Counted from the stretch's first letter, positions 42,553 through 52,057 are shown. The stretch is 64,000 bases of DNA from Amycolatopsis rifamycinica (GCF_000695625.1 NZ_JMQI01000015.1:62001-126000), one strand, 5' to 3'. A program made the numbers and translations. Notes: generated by a model from the letters alone, not told the origin.

Positions 42553-43364
42553 GAAGAAGCCGCCTGGTCGACGGCGCCGCCGAAGCGGCGATCCCGCTTC
42601 GCGAATTCCAGGCAGGCCCGCCAGAGGTGGGTGCGGTCGAAGTCCGGGAACAGGGTGTCCTGGTAGACCATCTCGGCGTAGGCCGACTGCCACAGCAGGA
42701 AGTTCGACGTCCGCTGTTCACCCGAAGGCCGCAGGAACAGGTCCACGTCCGGCATGTCCGGCTGGTACAGGTACTTCCCGATGGTCTTTTCGTTGACCTT
42801 GTCGGGGTTCAGCTTGCCGTCGGCGACGTCACGGGCGATCCGCTGCATGGCGTCGCCCAGCTCGGCGCGGCCGCCGTAGTTGACGCACATGGTCATGTTC
42901 AGCGCCGTGTTGTGCTTGGTCTTCTCCTCGGCCGCCTGCAGTTCCTTGATGACCGACGCCCACAGCTTCGGCCGCCGCCCGGCCCAGCGGATGCGCACGC
43001 CGATCGAGCCGAGGTAGTCGACCTGGCGGCGGATGGTGTCGCGGTTGAAGCCCATCAGGAACCGCACCTCTTCGGGGCTGCGCTTCCAGTTTTCGGTCGA
43101 GAACGCGTACACCGAGAGCCACTTGACGCCGAGTTCGACCGCGCCGCTGGCGACGTCGATCATCACCGCTTCGCCGCGCTTGTGGCCTTCGATCCGCGGC
43201 AGGCCGCGCTGGTTGGCCCAGCGGCCGTTGCCGTCCATCACCAGCGCGACGTGCTTGGGCACCAGCTCACGCGGGATCTCCGGCGGCTTCGCGCCCGACG
43301 GGTGCGGATCCGGGGCCCGCAGCTCGTATCGCGACGCCTTGTTGTCGCGTCCCCTGCGCAGCAC
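42549..43364 (-). CDS. uppS: Polyprenyl (decaprenyl) diphosphate synthase, cis type
   Basis: The 271-aa cis-prenyltransferase makes the long Z-polyprenyl diphosphate lipid carrier for wall synthesis. Motifs: [20 protein letters not shown] (catalytic Asp near residue 43), [51 protein letters not shown] 43364 is preceded by GGGAGG. The position and length match M. tuberculosis Rv2361c. The preceding recO ends 41 bases upstream. Confidence 0.96.
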   Translation of the reverse strand: MLRRGRDNKASRYELRAPDPHPSGAKPPEIPRELVPKHVALVMDGNGRWANQRGLPRIEGHKRGEAVMIDVASGAVELGVKWLSVYAFSTENWKRSPEEVRFLMGFNRDTIRRQVDYLGSIGVRIRWAGRRPKLWASVIKELQAAEEKTKHNTALNMTMCVNYGGRAELGDAMQRIARDVADGKLNPDKVNEKTIGKYLYQPDMPDVDLFLRPSGEQRTSNFLLWQSAYAEMVYQDTLFPDFDRTHLWRACLEFAKRDRRFGGAVDQAASS

Positions 43365-43405
43365 TGCGAGCCTCCCTGGATGGGTGAAACCGGTCAGGCC
43401 CGACC

Positions 43406-44206
43406 CTACTGCCCGGGTACCGCCTGTCTTTGCGGGGTGGCGGAGCCCCCGGCTTGCTTCACCGACTCGCGGGCACGGCGCTCGACCAGGGGCAGGGACC
43501 GCAGCTGCCGCTCCAGGTGCCACTGCAGGTGCGCCGCGACCAGCCCGCTCGCGTCGCGGCGGGTGCCGGGCAGGGTCGCCTCGGCCAGCGGCCATTCGCC
43601 GTGCAGCAGGGCGGTGAGCAGGTCGAGGACCTCGGGAGCGGGGTGCACGCAGCCGGCGATCCGGCAGTCGGCGCACATCGAGCCGCCCGCGGCGACGCTG
43701 AACGCCGTGTGCGGGCCGGGCAGGCCGCAGCGGGCGCACTCGGTGAGCGCGGGCGCCCAGCCGGCGTAGGACATCGCGCGGAGCAGGAACGCGTCGAGCA
43801 CCAGCGAGGAGTCACGCTGCCCGTCGGCCAGCGCCCGCAGCGCTCCGACGACGAGGAGGTACAGCTTGAGCACCGGCTCGCCCTCTTCGGCCGAGAGCCG
43901 GTCCGCGGTTTCGGCGATCGCGCTGGCCGCGGTGTAGCTCTGGTAGTCGGCGACCAGCGGCAGCTGGAACGCGTCGACGGTCTCGACCTGGGTGATGACG
44001 TCGAGCGTGCGCCCGGTGTAGAACTGCACGTCGACGTGGCCGAACGGCTCCAGCCGGGCCCCGAAGCGCGACGAGGTGCGCCGCACGCCCTTCGCCACGG
44101 CGCGGACCTTGCCGTGCCGTCGCGTCAGCAGGGTGACGATCCGGTCGGCCTCACCCAGCTTGTGCGTGCGCAACACCACCCCGGTGTCGCGGTAGAGGTT
44201 CACCAC
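43406..44206 (-). CDS. recO: DNA repair protein RecO
   Basis: The 266-aa protein has an N-terminal OB fold ([37 protein letters not shown]), a central helical domain and a zinc-finger with CARCGLPGP...MCADCR (residues about 177-200). RecO anneals SSB-coated DNA and loads RecA with RecR. GTG 44206 and GTG 44203 are both possible starts. It sits between uppS and the CD225/RDD cluster, as in other actinobacteria. Confidence 0.95.
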   Translation of the reverse strand: MVNLYRDTGVVLRTHKLGEADRIVTLLTRRHGKVRAVAKGVRRTSSRFGARLEPFGHVDVQFYTGRTLDVITQVETVDAFQLPLVADYQSYTAASAIAETADRLSAEEGEPVLKLYLLVVGALRALADGQRDSSLVLDAFLLRAMSYAGWAPALTECARCGLPGPHTAFSVAAGGSMCADCRIAGCVHPAPEVLDLLTALLHGEWPLAEATLPGTRRDASGLVAAHLQWHLERQLRSLPLVERRARESVKQAGGSATPQRQAVPGQ

Positions 44207-44257
44207 CCCGACATCGTCCCACTTCGGGATGATGCCGGGGTGGAGCGCCCCGCGGAA

Positions 44258-44716
44258 TCAGCAGTAGTAGCCGTAGCAGCTGCTGGCGGCGACGGCCGCG
44301 ATGATGATCCAGACGATCGTCAGCACGCAGCCCAGCGCGCCGATGATGGTGGCGATCAGGCAGAGCGTCTTCGTGGTGCGCGAGGCCTGCTCCGCCATCG
44401 CGTAGTTGCCCTGCATCTTGTACGTCTGGACCTCGTTGGACTTCATGATCGCGAAGATCGCGAGGATCCAGCAGAGGAAGATGGAGCCGATCGCCCAGCC
44501 CTTGTAGTCCTTGATGGCGTTGATGTCGCCACCGCCGCCGGGCATGCCGTAGCCGGGGGCGCCGAAGCCACCGGTGGGCGGCTGGCCGTACGGCGCGGGC
44601 TGCCCGTACGGCGCCGGCTGGCCGTAGGGCGCGGGCGTGCCGCCGGACGGCGGGCCGTAACCCGGCTGCTGCGGCTGCTGGCCGTAGGGCTGCTGCTGGC
44701 CGTAGGGATTGGTCAT
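44258..44716 (-). CDS. CD225/dispanin-like membrane protein with PYGQ repeats
   Basis: The 152-aa protein has an N-terminal ~65-residue disordered Pro/Gln/Tyr/Gly region with APYGQP repeats, then two membrane helices: AIGSIFLCWILAIFAIMKS (about residues 76-94) and LCLIATIIGALGCVLTIVWIIIAAVAAS near the C-terminus, separated by a basic loop EVQTYKMQGNYAMAEQASRTTK. The two-helix plan is the CD225/dispanin family. It ends SSCYGYYC with terminal cysteines that could be acylated. Same strand as the RDD gene. Confidence 0.82.
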   Translation of the reverse strand: MTNPYGQQQPYGQQPQQPGYGPPSGGTPAPYGQPAPYGQPAPYGQPPTGGFGAPGYGMPGGGGDINAIKDYKGWAIGSIFLCWILAIFAIMKSNEVQTYKMQGNYAMAEQASRTTKTLCLIATIIGALGCVLTIVWIIIAAVAASSCYGYYC

Positions 44717-44783
44717 GACGTTCTACCCCAACTATTCGTGATTTCCGCCGGGCGACTCCGGCGGTGGTGCGGAAAGGAACGGA

Positions 44784-45827
44784 TCAGCGCTGCTCGTTCG
44801 GCGGCTGGCCGAACTGGCCGGGCTGGATCTTCTGGGTCGTTTCGGGTTCGCCCTGGGCGTCCGGACGCAGCATCTGGGTGCGCTCGGCCTGCTCGTCGAA
44901 GGCGTTCCCGGAGCCCGGGCGCAGCATCTGGGTGCGCTCCGCCTGCTCGTCGAAGGCGCCGCCCCCACCCGGTGGCGGGGCGAGCGGCTGGCCCGGCTGC
45001 GGGGGCTGCGCGAACCCCCCGGAGGACGGGGGCTGGCCGAACCCGCCCGGCTGCGGCTGGCCGAAGCCACCCGGAGCGGGCTGCTGCTGCTCGAAGCCAC
45101 CGGACTGCGGCTGCTGGGGGAAACCCCCGGACGCGGGCTGCTGCGGGAACCCGCCGGAGGGCGGCTGGCCGAACTGGCCCGGCTGCGGCCCCGGCGGCGG
45201 GAAGCCGCCGGCGAACCCCGGCGCACCCTGCTGCGCGAACGGCGCGGCCGCGTCGTCGGCGTTGACCACGACCGTGCCGATGATCTTGTCGGAGAGGGTC
45301 TGGGACTTGTCGTCCCACAGCGGCCAGAGCCAGCCGACGTAGCAGACGGCGCTGTCGACGGCGTGCGCGAGGTCGCGCAGGAAGGCCGTGCCCGGGCCGA
45401 CCGGCTGCCCGGTGTCCTCCCGGACCAGCTTGATCTTGGCGTACCGCTTGCCCATCGACTGACCGGTGTTTCCCTGTGTGATCCACCGGTTGTAGATGGA
45501 CCAGCCGATCCACCCGAGCCAGCCGAGCACGCCGATCGTGAGCCACAGCGAGGCGACGTGCCCGAAGACGAGGATGAGCAGCAGCAGAACCAAGTACAGC
45601 CCGAGGAGGGGGCTCAGATCGATGAGCCAGGCCAGGGCGCGCTTTCCCCAGCTCGCGTAGTTGCGCGGCGGACCGAAGGGGTTGCCCTGCTGCCCGAACG
45701 GCGCCGGCTGCCCGTAGGGCGCGGGTTGCCCGTAGGGCGCGGGTTGCCCGTAGGGCTGCGGCTGTCCGAACGGCTGCTGGCCACCGGGCTGCTGCCCGAA
45801 GGGCTGCTGACCGTAGGGATCGGTCAT
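44784..45827 (-). CDS. RDD-family membrane protein with long disordered tail
   Basis: The 347-aa protein has an N-terminal PYGQPA-repeat region, an RDD domain with three membrane helices (WLIDLSPLLGLYLVLLLLILVFG, SLWLTIGVLGWLGWIGWSIY, and a weaker one near 150) and the GNTGQSMGKRYAKIKLV loop. A ~140-residue Pro/Gly/Gln-rich C-terminal tail follows. The tail carries AFDEQAERTQMLRP twice and ETTQKIQPG once. These are T-Q-x-L/I sequences with acidic residues before them, resembling phospho-Thr targets of FHA domains. Confidence 0.85.
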   Translation of the reverse strand: MTDPYGQQPFGQQPGGQQPFGQPQPYGQPAPYGQPAPYGQPAPFGQQGNPFGPPRNYASWGKRALAWLIDLSPLLGLYLVLLLLILVFGHVASLWLTIGVLGWLGWIGWSIYNRWITQGNTGQSMGKRYAKIKLVREDTGQPVGPGTAFLRDLAHAVDSAVCYVGWLWPLWDDKSQTLSDKIIGTVVVNADDAAAPFAQQGAPGFAGGFPPPGPQPGQFGQPPSGGFPQQPASGGFPQQPQSGGFEQQQPAPGGFGQPQPGGFGQPPSSGGFAQPPQPGQPLAPPPGGGGAFDEQAERTQMLRPGSGNAFDEQAERTQMLRPDAQGEPETTQKIQPGQFGQPPNEQR

Positions 45828-46008
45828 TGGGTGTCTTCCCCTCGCTGGTCACTTCCCCGACACGCGGAAACGGATCCGCCCTCGTCGGTCCGGTCCGCGG
45901 GAGCGTACTCGGTTGGCCGTCCGCCGTGGCGCCCAGGCTTCAGCTGTCCGGGTGAACCGCCCGCCGGTCCGACGCGGTCGGTGGCGACCCGGTTCCGGTC
46001 CGTCCCGA

Positions 46009-46461
46009 TCAGACGCGCAAGCCCGTGAACGGCGCGAACGGCAGGTTGCGGATGACGAACCAGACGACGAACACGATCGAAAAGACCAGCGGCGTCCATC
46101 GCCAGTGCAGCCAGCTGTCCATCGCGCGGCCGCGCAGGCGCCCGAGCGTCCACGCGACGACGCTCCACCCCATCAGCAGCACGACGACGAGCGACACGGC
46201 GTTGTAGTGCAGGGCCGCGGGGATGTCCCCGTGCATCAGGCTGTACGCCATCCGCATGCCGCCGCAGCCCGGGCAGTCGATGCCGAGCAGCGCCTTCGTC
46301 GGGCAGATGGGCAGGAACCCGCCCGGGGTGGTCGGGTCGCCGACCCAGACGGCCACGCAGCACGCACCGAGCCCGGCGACGACGGCCATCGGCGCGCTGA
46401 GCGCGCGCAGCCTGGCCTTGGCGCCGCGGGCCGGGTATCCCGTGTAGACGGTCGTGGTCAC
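46009..46461 (-). CDS. DUF2752 membrane protein
   Basis: The 150-aa protein has three hydrophobic helices and the DUF2752 signature LLGIDCPGCGGMRMAYSLMHGD (CPGCG near residue 64). Family function is unknown. GTG 46461 overlaps the stop of the CD225-like gene before it, so the two are coupled. Part of a run of small membrane proteins between recO and era. Confidence 0.88.
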   Translation of the reverse strand: MTTTVYTGYPARGAKARLRALSAPMAVVAGLGACCVAVWVGDPTTPGGFLPICPTKALLGIDCPGCGGMRMAYSLMHGDIPAALHYNAVSLVVVLLMGWSVVAWTLGRLRGRAMDSWLHWRWTPLVFSIVFVVWFVIRNLPFAPFTGLRV

Positions 46462-46808
46462 GGCGTCAGCCGGTTCGCGTTGGCGCCGACGAACACGATC
46501 ATCACCACGATGAACACGACGTAGAGCAGCAGGAGGATCCCGACCGTGATGGCCGACCACATCGCCCACTTGCGGGCGTCGGCCGCGGCCTTCTGCGCCT
46601 CGGCGTGGAAGCCCTGGTACCACAGCGTGTGCACCTGGTTGGCCTTCACGATCGCGACCACACCCAGGGGCAGGCAACAGAGCACGGTGCTCAGGATCGC
46701 CCACACCAGGTTGTTGTCCGGCGGTGGCCCGTAGTTCGGCGGCGCGTAGCCGTAGCCGTAACCCGGCCCGCCCTGGGGCGGGTACGGCGGCGGGTACTGG
46801 TCGGTCAC
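46458..46808 (-). CDS. CD225/dispanin-like membrane protein
   Basis: The 116-aa protein has a Pro/Tyr/Gly-rich N-terminus (MTDQYPPPYPPQGG), then LVWAILSTVLCCLPLGVVAIVKA with the double cysteine typical of CD225 helix 1. A helical loop (TLWYQGFHAEAQKAAADARK) and a second helix (ITVGILLLLYVVFIVVMIVF) follow. Eukaryotic relatives (IFITMs) alter membrane fusion; the bacterial role is unknown. Coupled to the DUF2752 gene. Confidence 0.85.
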   Translation of the reverse strand: MTDQYPPPYPPQGGPGYGYGYAPPNYGPPPDNNLVWAILSTVLCCLPLGVVAIVKANQVHTLWYQGFHAEAQKAAADARKWAMWSAITVGILLLLYVVFIVVMIVFVGANANRLTP

Positions 46809-46834
46809 CGGGATCCTCCTGCTGCTCGGCTACG

Positions 46835-47203
46835 TCAGTATGGCGACGTGGTCGTGTTGAACGAGAGCGCACCCGCCATCAGCAGGATGATCCACAGCAC
46901 GTTGACGACCACACCGACGACCGCGGCGATGATCGCCCACTTCTTGGCGGAGTTGGCGGCCTCCTGCGCGGCCGCGGTCTGCCCCTGCGCCCACAGGCCG
47001 TTCACCTTCGCGGCCTGGACGATCGACACGATGCCGAACGGGAGGCAGCACAGGATCGTGGTGAGGATCGCCCACACGAGGTTGTTGCTCGGGGGCGGGC
47101 CCGGCTGGTAACCGCCCGGCTGCCCACCGGGGTAGTTCGGCTGGCCGCCGGGCTGGTTCGGCTGCTCGCCGGGGTAGTTGGGCATGCCCTGGCTGTCGGT
47201 CAT
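46835..47203 (-). CDS. CD225/dispanin-like membrane protein
   Basis: The 122-aa paralogue of the protein at 46458 has a Pro/Asn/Gly N-terminus with NYPGGQPG repeats, helix 1 LVWAILTTILCCLPFGIVSIVQA (again CC), loop GLWAQGQTAAAQEAANSAKK, and helix 2 IAAVVGVVVNVLWIILLMAGA. It ends SFNTTTSPY. First of the coupled membrane-protein genes downstream of era. Confidence 0.86.
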   Translation of the reverse strand: MTDSQGMPNYPGEQPNQPGGQPNYPGGQPGGYQPGPPPSNNLVWAILTTILCCLPFGIVSIVQAAKVNGLWAQGQTAAAQEAANSAKKWAIIAAVVGVVVNVLWIILLMAGALSFNTTTSPY

Positions 47204-47391
47204 GGTCGGTTGTTCCCCTTCGTCGTGCTCCAGAGACGACCACCGGTTCCGCAGCCGCCCCGACCGGCCGCGGTGTGGTCGAAGCCGCGACTGTAGGGGG
47301 CGAGATCATCGCGCGCCCCGGGTTTCGTCCCGCCGCGACCGAATCGAGACCAGGAATTCCGCCGCCGCTCTCCGGCGGGCGGGAAAACGCC

Positions 47392-48288
47392 TCAGAAACC
47401 GAGCCGGCGTAACTGACGGGGGTCGCGCTGCCACTCCTTGGCCACCTTGATGTGCAGGTCGAGGTAGACCTTGGAGCCGAGCAGCCGCTCGATGTTCTTG
47501 CGGGCGGTGGCACCGACCTCGCGCAGCCGTTCGCCCTTGTGGCCCAGGATGATCCCCTTCTGGCTGGGCCGTTCCACGTAGAGGAACGCGTGCACGTCGA
47601 CGAGGTCGTCGCGGCCTTCGCGGGGCAGCATCTCCTCGACGGTGACGGCGATCGAGTGCGGCAGCTCGTCGCGGACGCCCTCCAGTGCCGCCTCGCGGAT
47701 CAGCTCCGCGACCAGGGTCTGCTCGGGCTCGTCGGTGAGCTCGCCGCCCGGGTACAGCTGCGGGCCTTCGGGCAGCCGCCGGACCAGCAGGTCGGTCAGG
47801 GTGCCGACCTGGAAGCCGTCCACTGCGGACACCGGGACGAGCTCGGCGAAGTCCATCACCTGCTGCAGGGCGAGCAGTTGCTCGGCGACCTGCTGGGGCT
47901 GGACGAGGTCGGTCTTGGTGACGATGCCGATGACCGGCGTCCGCTTGGCGATCTTCTGCAGCTCGTTCGCGATGAACTTGTCGCCGGGCCCGATCTTCTC
48001 GTTGGCCGGGACGCAGAAGCCGACGACGTCCACTTCGGACCAGGTGGTGTGCACGATGTCGTTGAGCCGCTCGCCGAGCAGGGTGCGCGGGCGGTGCAGG
48101 CCGGGCGTGTCGATGAGGACGAGCTGGGCGTCCTCGCGGTGGACGATGCCGCGGATGGCGTGCCGGGTGGTCTGCGGCTTGCTGGAGGTGATCGCGACCT
48201 TGGTGCCGACGAGGGCGTTGGTCAGCGTCGACTTCCCGGCGTTGGGCCGTCCGACGAAGCAGGCGAATCCGGAACGGTGCTCGGTCAT
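47392..48288 (-). CDS. era: GTPase Era
   Basis: The 298-aa protein has the G domain with G1 GRPNAGKST (residues about 13-21), G2 PQTTRHAIRG, G3 DTPGL and G4 TKTD, and a C-terminal KH RNA-binding domain (QKGIILGHKGERLREVGATARKNIE). Era assists 30S subunit maturation by binding the 3' end of 16S rRNA. The ATG overlaps the upstream stop (ATGA). Position between the CMD-free membrane cluster and ybeY agrees with other actinobacteria. Confidence 0.97.
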   Translation of the reverse strand: MTEHRSGFACFVGRPNAGKSTLTNALVGTKVAITSSKPQTTRHAIRGIVHREDAQLVLIDTPGLHRPRTLLGERLNDIVHTTWSEVDVVGFCVPANEKIGPGDKFIANELQKIAKRTPVIGIVTKTDLVQPQQVAEQLLALQQVMDFAELVPVSAVDGFQVGTLTDLLVRRLPEGPQLYPGGELTDEPEQTLVAELIREAALEGVRDELPHSIAVTVEEMLPREGRDDLVDVHAFLYVERPSQKGIILGHKGERLREVGATARKNIERLLGSKVYLDLHIKVAKEWQRDPRQLRRLGF

Positions 48289-48623
48289 CGGGTGAGCACC
48301 TCGATGACTTCGCCGTCCGGGCCGGCCAGGATGATCGGCGCGTACTTCGCGATGTCGCGGACGGCGTGCACGGACGCGCCCTTGACCAGGCCCTGGTCGG
48401 TGACGACGGCGGCGGCCTCGATGCCCTCGGCGCCGCTGGACAGCGCGGCGGCGACGGCGGCCTGCAGCGCGGTGAGCTTGAACGACGGCTGGTCGACCGT
48501 GCCGGCGGCGTAGGTCCGGCCGTCGGTGTCGCGGACCGCGGCGCCCTCGGGGGCCTGGATGCGGGCGCGCGAGGACCGGGCCAGCGTGACGAGTTTCTGG
48601 TCCTCGGCCTCGAGGTCAGGCAT
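48285..48623 (-). CDS. Cytidine-deaminase-like protein lacking zinc ligands
   Basis: The 112-aa protein follows the cytidine deaminase fold (ARIQAPEGAAVRDTDGRTYAAGTVDQPSFKLTALQAAVAAALSSG, then VRDIAKYAPIILAGPDGEVIEV). The zinc-binding HAE/CAE motif is replaced by TALQA, and the second motif PCGxC is absent. It is therefore probably a non-catalytic relative. It overlaps era at 4 bases and the CNNM-type gene by 8 bases, so it is translationally coupled in the era operon (M. tuberculosis Rv2365c position). Confidence 0.82.
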   Translation of the reverse strand: MPDLEAEDQKLVTLARSSRARIQAPEGAAVRDTDGRTYAAGTVDQPSFKLTALQAAVAAALSSGAEGIEAAAVVTDQGLVKGASVHAVRDIAKYAPIILAGPDGEVIEVLTR

Positions 48624-49959
48624 GTTCGACGCTCCTGTCGCGTTCGTCGGGGTGGGGCAGGCGCGTGCGGCGGCGCGTCCGGTCGACGGGGTCCGTCATG
48701 GCTTCGGCGTCGGCCGGGTGCACGACCACGGAGGTGATCCGCATGCGGCCGCGCCGGTCCTTGCCCCCTTCGGCGAACAGCCGAAGGCCGGCGACCTCGG
48801 CTTCGGCCCCCGGCAGCGGGACCCTACCCAGTCGTTCCGCGAGCAGCCCGCCCACGGTCTCCACGTCGTGGTCTTCGAGGTCGATGCCGAACAGTTCGCC
48901 CAGGTCGTCGACGCTCATCCGGGAGGAGACGCGGACGGCGCCGCCGTCGAGCTCCTCGACTTCGGGGCGCTCGTCGGCGTCGGACTCGTCGGTGATCTCG
49001 CCGACGATCTCCTCGAGCACGTCTTCGATGGTGAGCAGGCCCGCCGTGCCGCCGTACTCGTCGACGGCGATCGCCATGTGGTTGTGCGAGCGCTGCATCT
49101 CCTTGAGCAGCTCGTCGAGCCGCTTCGAGTCGGGGACGAAGGACGCGGAGTTCATCACGGAGTCGACGACGGTGCTCGGCCCGTCGGGCTCGAGGTAGCC
49201 GGTCATCAGGTCCTTGATGTTGACGACGCCGACGATGTCGTCGACGGACTCGTCGATCACCGGCAGCCGGGTGAAGCCGGTGCGCAGCGCGAGCGCCAGC
49301 GCCTGCCGGACGGTCTTGGTGCGCTCGATCCAGACGATCTCGGTGCGCGGGACCATGACCTCGCGGGCGACGGTGTCACCGAGCTCGAACACCGAGTGGA
49401 TCATCTCGCGTTCGGAGTCCTCGACGACGCCGCGTTCCTGGGCGAGGTCGACGAGCTCGCGCAGCTCCACTTCGGAGGTGAACGGGCCTTCGCGGAAGCC
49501 CTGGCCGGGCGTGATCGCGTTACCGATGAGGATGAGCAGCCGGGACAGCGGGCCCAGGACGGATCCGAGGACGCGGACGGGCCCGGCGACGTAGCGGCCG
49601 ATGCGGTAGGGGTGCTGGCGGCCGAGGGTGCGCGGGCCGACGCCGATGAGGACGTAGCTGACGACGACCATGACGACCGCGGCGACCAGCACGGCGAGGC
49701 CGAGCGGCGCCAGCCGGGTGCCCACGAAGACCGTGACGAGCACGGTGGCGGTGAGCTCGCAGCCGAGCCGGAGCAGCAGCAGCAGGTTGATGTGCCGCCG
49801 GCGTTCGGCGACGACGGCGGCGAGCTGGCTGGCCCCGGGCAGCCCGAGCCGGGCGAGGCCGTCGGCCCGGGCCTGCGACACGGTGCTGATCGCGGCGTCC
49901 GCCGCCGCGAACACGCCCGCCAGGAGGACGAGCGCGATCGCGAAGAAGAGCTGTTCCAT
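48616..49959 (-). CDS. CNNM/CorC-family membrane protein (DUF21 + CBS)
   Basis: The 447-aa protein has an N-terminal DUF21 membrane domain (about residues 1-180, four helices), two CBS domains (MVPRTEIVWIERTKTVRQAL and RSHNHMAIAVDEYGGTAGLLTIEDVLEEIVG) and a C-terminal CorC_HlyC domain. Relatives are implicated in magnesium/cobalt efflux. It corresponds to Rv2366c. It overlaps the cytidine-deaminase-like gene and starts 9 bases after ybeY. Confidence 0.93.
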   Translation of the reverse strand: MEQLFFAIALVLLAGVFAAADAAISTVSQARADGLARLGLPGASQLAAVVAERRRHINLLLLLRLGCELTATVLVTVFVGTRLAPLGLAVLVAAVVMVVVSYVLIGVGPRTLGRQHPYRIGRYVAGPVRVLGSVLGPLSRLLILIGNAITPGQGFREGPFTSEVELRELVDLAQERGVVEDSEREMIHSVFELGDTVAREVMVPRTEIVWIERTKTVRQALALALRTGFTRLPVIDESVDDIVGVVNIKDLMTGYLEPDGPSTVVDSVMNSASFVPDSKRLDELLKEMQRSHNHMAIAVDEYGGTAGLLTIEDVLEEIVGEITDESDADERPEVEELDGGAVRVSSRMSVDDLGELFGIDLEDHDVETVGGLLAERLGRVPLPGAEAEVAGLRLFAEGGKDRRGRMRITSVVVHPADAEAMTDPVDRTRRRTRLPHPDERDRSVEHA

Positions 49960-49968
49960 GGCTGGCGC

Positions 49969-50538
49969 CTAGGGCGTTTCCCCGGCGGGTGGCTCGGCGG
50001 CGGTGGCGGGGGCGTCGAGCCCGGCGATGCCGAGGACGCGGTCGTCGGTGTTGCGCTGGGCGTCCCGCTTCTCCAGGGCGGCGACGGCCTCCTGGTACTC
50101 GCCGAGGATGCGCTTCTGGAGGGCGAACATCTCGCGTTCCTCGGCGGGTTCGGCGTGGTCGTAGCCGAGGAGGTGGAGCACGCCGTGCACGGTGAGCAGG
50201 TGCAGCTCGTCGATCAGACCGTGGCCCGCGGTCTTGGCCTGGTCTTTGGCGAACGCCGGGCAGAGCACGATGTCCCCGAGCAGCGCCGGCGACGCGTCGG
50301 GCGCGTCGGGGCGGCGGGAGGAGTCGAGCTCGTCCATGGGGAAGGCCATGACGTCGGTGGGACCGGGCAGGTCCATCCAGCGCTCGTGGAGGTCTTCCAT
50401 GACGTCGAGGGTGACGAGCAGGATGGACAGCTCGGCGAGCGGGCTGACCTCCATCTTGTCGAGGGCGTAGCGGGCGGCGGAGACGATGGACGTCTCGTCG
50501 ACGATGACGCCGGACTCGTTGGCGATCTCGATGCTCAA
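49969..50538 (-). CDS. ybeY: Endoribonuclease YbeY
   Basis: The 189-aa metal-dependent RNase matures 16S rRNA 3' ends. The zinc motif is [20 protein letters not shown] (three His near residues 112-122). It starts at TTG 50538 ([10 protein letters not shown]), which overlaps the phoH stop as TTGA and matches known YbeY N-termini; the longer GTG start would add 18 residues that do not fit the family. A ~30-residue Ala/Pro-rich tail is extra. Confidence 0.95.
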   Translation of the reverse strand: MSIEIANESGVIVDETSIVSAARYALDKMEVSPLAELSILLVTLDVMEDLHERWMDLPGPTDVMAFPMDELDSSRRPDAPDASPALLGDIVLCPAFAKDQAKTAGHGLIDELHLLTVHGVLHLLGYDHAEPAEEREMFALQKRILGEYQEAVAALEKRDAQRNTDDRVLGIAGLDAPATAAEPPAGETP

Positions 50539-51602
50539 CGCCGGTTGCCCTTCCAGCCGTCGTTCTGCTGGGCGTCCTGCACGGCCTGCCATTTCTCGTA
50601 GGCGTCGACGATGCTCGCGACGAGCCGGTGCCGGACGACGTCCTGGCTGGTGAGCTCGGCGAAGTGGAGGTCCTCGACGCCGGTGAGGATGTCGCGCACG
50701 ACCCGCAGGCCGCTGCGCTGCCCGCTGGGCAGGTCGACCTGGGTGATGTCGCCGGTGACGACGATCTTGGACCCGAAGCCGAGCCGGGTGAGGAACATCT
50801 TCATCTGCTCGGGCGTGGTGTTCTGGGCCTCGTCGAGGATGATGAAGGCGTCGTTCAGCGTGCGGCCGCGCATGTAGGCCAGCGGCGCGATCTCGATGGT
50901 GCCGGCCTGCATGAGCCGCGGGATCGACTCGGGTTCGACCATGTCGTGCAGGGCGTCGTAGAGCGGCCGCAGGTACGGGTCGATCTTCTCGTTCAGGGTG
51001 CCGGGCAGGTAGCCGAGGCGTTCGCCGGCTTCGACGGCCGGGCGGGTCAGCACGATGCGGGTGACCTGCTTGGCCTGGAGGGCCTGGACGGCCTTCGCCA
51101 TGGCGAGGTAGGTCTTGCCCGTGCCGGCGGGGCCGATGCCGAAGACGACGGTGTGCTTGTCGATGGCGTCGACGTACCGCTTCTGGTTGAGCGTCTTGGG
51201 CCGGATGGTCTTGCCGCGGCGCGAGACGATGTTGAGGCTGAGGACCTCGGCCGGCGAGGCGTCGCCCGTGGAGAGCATGCCGACGGTGCGCCGGACGGTG
51301 TCGGGCCCGACCTGCTGCCCGCCGGTGGCGAGCTGCACGAGCTCGGCGAACACGCGTTCGGCGAACGCGACGTCGGCGGGTGTTCCGGTCAGGGTGACCT
51401 CGTTGCCGCGGACGTGCACGTCGGCGGCCAGGAGTTCCTCGGCGACACGCAGGTTTTCGTCGCGGGAGCCGAGCAGGCTGAGCGCGGCGGCGTCGGGGAT
51501 GGGGAACCGGGACTGCGCAGCCTGGACGGCGGCATCCTCGGTCTTGGCGACGTCCCCGGGGACGTCGGGTCGGGCGGCACCACCCGGTACGGTTCCGGCC
51601 AC
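50535..51602 (-). CDS. phoH: PhoH-like ATPase
   Basis: The 355-aa protein has an N-terminal KH-like domain ([33 protein letters not shown]) and a PhoH P-loop domain: Walker [14 protein letters not shown] (near residue 160), [19 protein letters not shown], Walker [15 protein letters not shown]. PhoH works with YbeY in RNA processing. GTG 51602 start. First gene of the coupled phoH-ybeY-CNNM-cda-era series. Confidence 0.96.
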   Translation of the reverse strand: MAGTVPGGAARPDVPGDVAKTEDAAVQAAQSRFPIPDAAALSLLGSRDENLRVAEELLAADVHVRGNEVTLTGTPADVAFAERVFAELVQLATGGQQVGPDTVRRTVGMLSTGDASPAEVLSLNIVSRRGKTIRPKTLNQKRYVDAIDKHTVVFGIGPAGTGKTYLAMAKAVQALQAKQVTRIVLTRPAVEAGERLGYLPGTLNEKIDPYLRPLYDALHDMVEPESIPRLMQAGTIEIAPLAYMRGRTLNDAFIILDEAQNTTPEQMKMFLTRLGFGSKIVVTGDITQVDLPSGQRSGLRVVRDILTGVEDLHFAELTSQDVVRHRLVASIVDAYEKWQAVQDAQQNDGWKGNRR

Positions 51603-51688
51603 GTGGCCTCAGGCCTGCTTTCTCGGTGAGGGAGAACGGACCCCACCGATGCTACTGGCACCCACCGACAGGACGCAGGCCGGTTTCC

Positions 51689-52057
51689 CTAGTCCTGGTC
51701 CGGAGCCCCGAACAACCCGAGCGGCTCCCCGCCGAGAACGTGGGCGTGCACGTGGAACACGGTCTGCCCGGCATCCCCATCGGTGTTGAACACCACCCGG
51801 TACCCGCTCTCGAGGATGCCCTCGATCTCGGCAACCTTACGAGCAGTGGCGACAACATCACTCAAAAGCCGCGGATCCCCAGCAGCAAGCTCGGCCAGGT
51901 TCCGGTACCGCTTCCGCGGAACAACAAGCACATGAACCCGAGCCTGCGGCCGAACATCCCGAAAGGCAAAGGTGGTTTCATCCTGATAGACAACGTCAGC
52001 AGGGATCTCCCCACCAACGATCCGTTCGAAGAGGGTGTCGGCATCAGCTTCGCTCAT
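51689..52057 (-). CDS. HIT-family nucleotide hydrolase
   Basis: The 122-aa HIT-domain protein has the active-site triad QTVFHVHAHVLGG (near residue 100) and the N-terminal LFERIVGGEIPADVVYQDE pattern of Hint/HinT-like phosphoramidases. It hydrolyses AMP-linked substrates. It lies 87 bases upstream of phoH in the same direction. Confidence 0.94.
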   Translation of the reverse strand: MSEADADTLFERIVGGEIPADVVYQDETTFAFRDVRPQARVHVLVVPRKRYRNLAELAAGDPRLLSDVVATARKVAEIEGILESGYRVVFNTDGDAGQTVFHVHAHVLGGEPLGLFGAPDQD

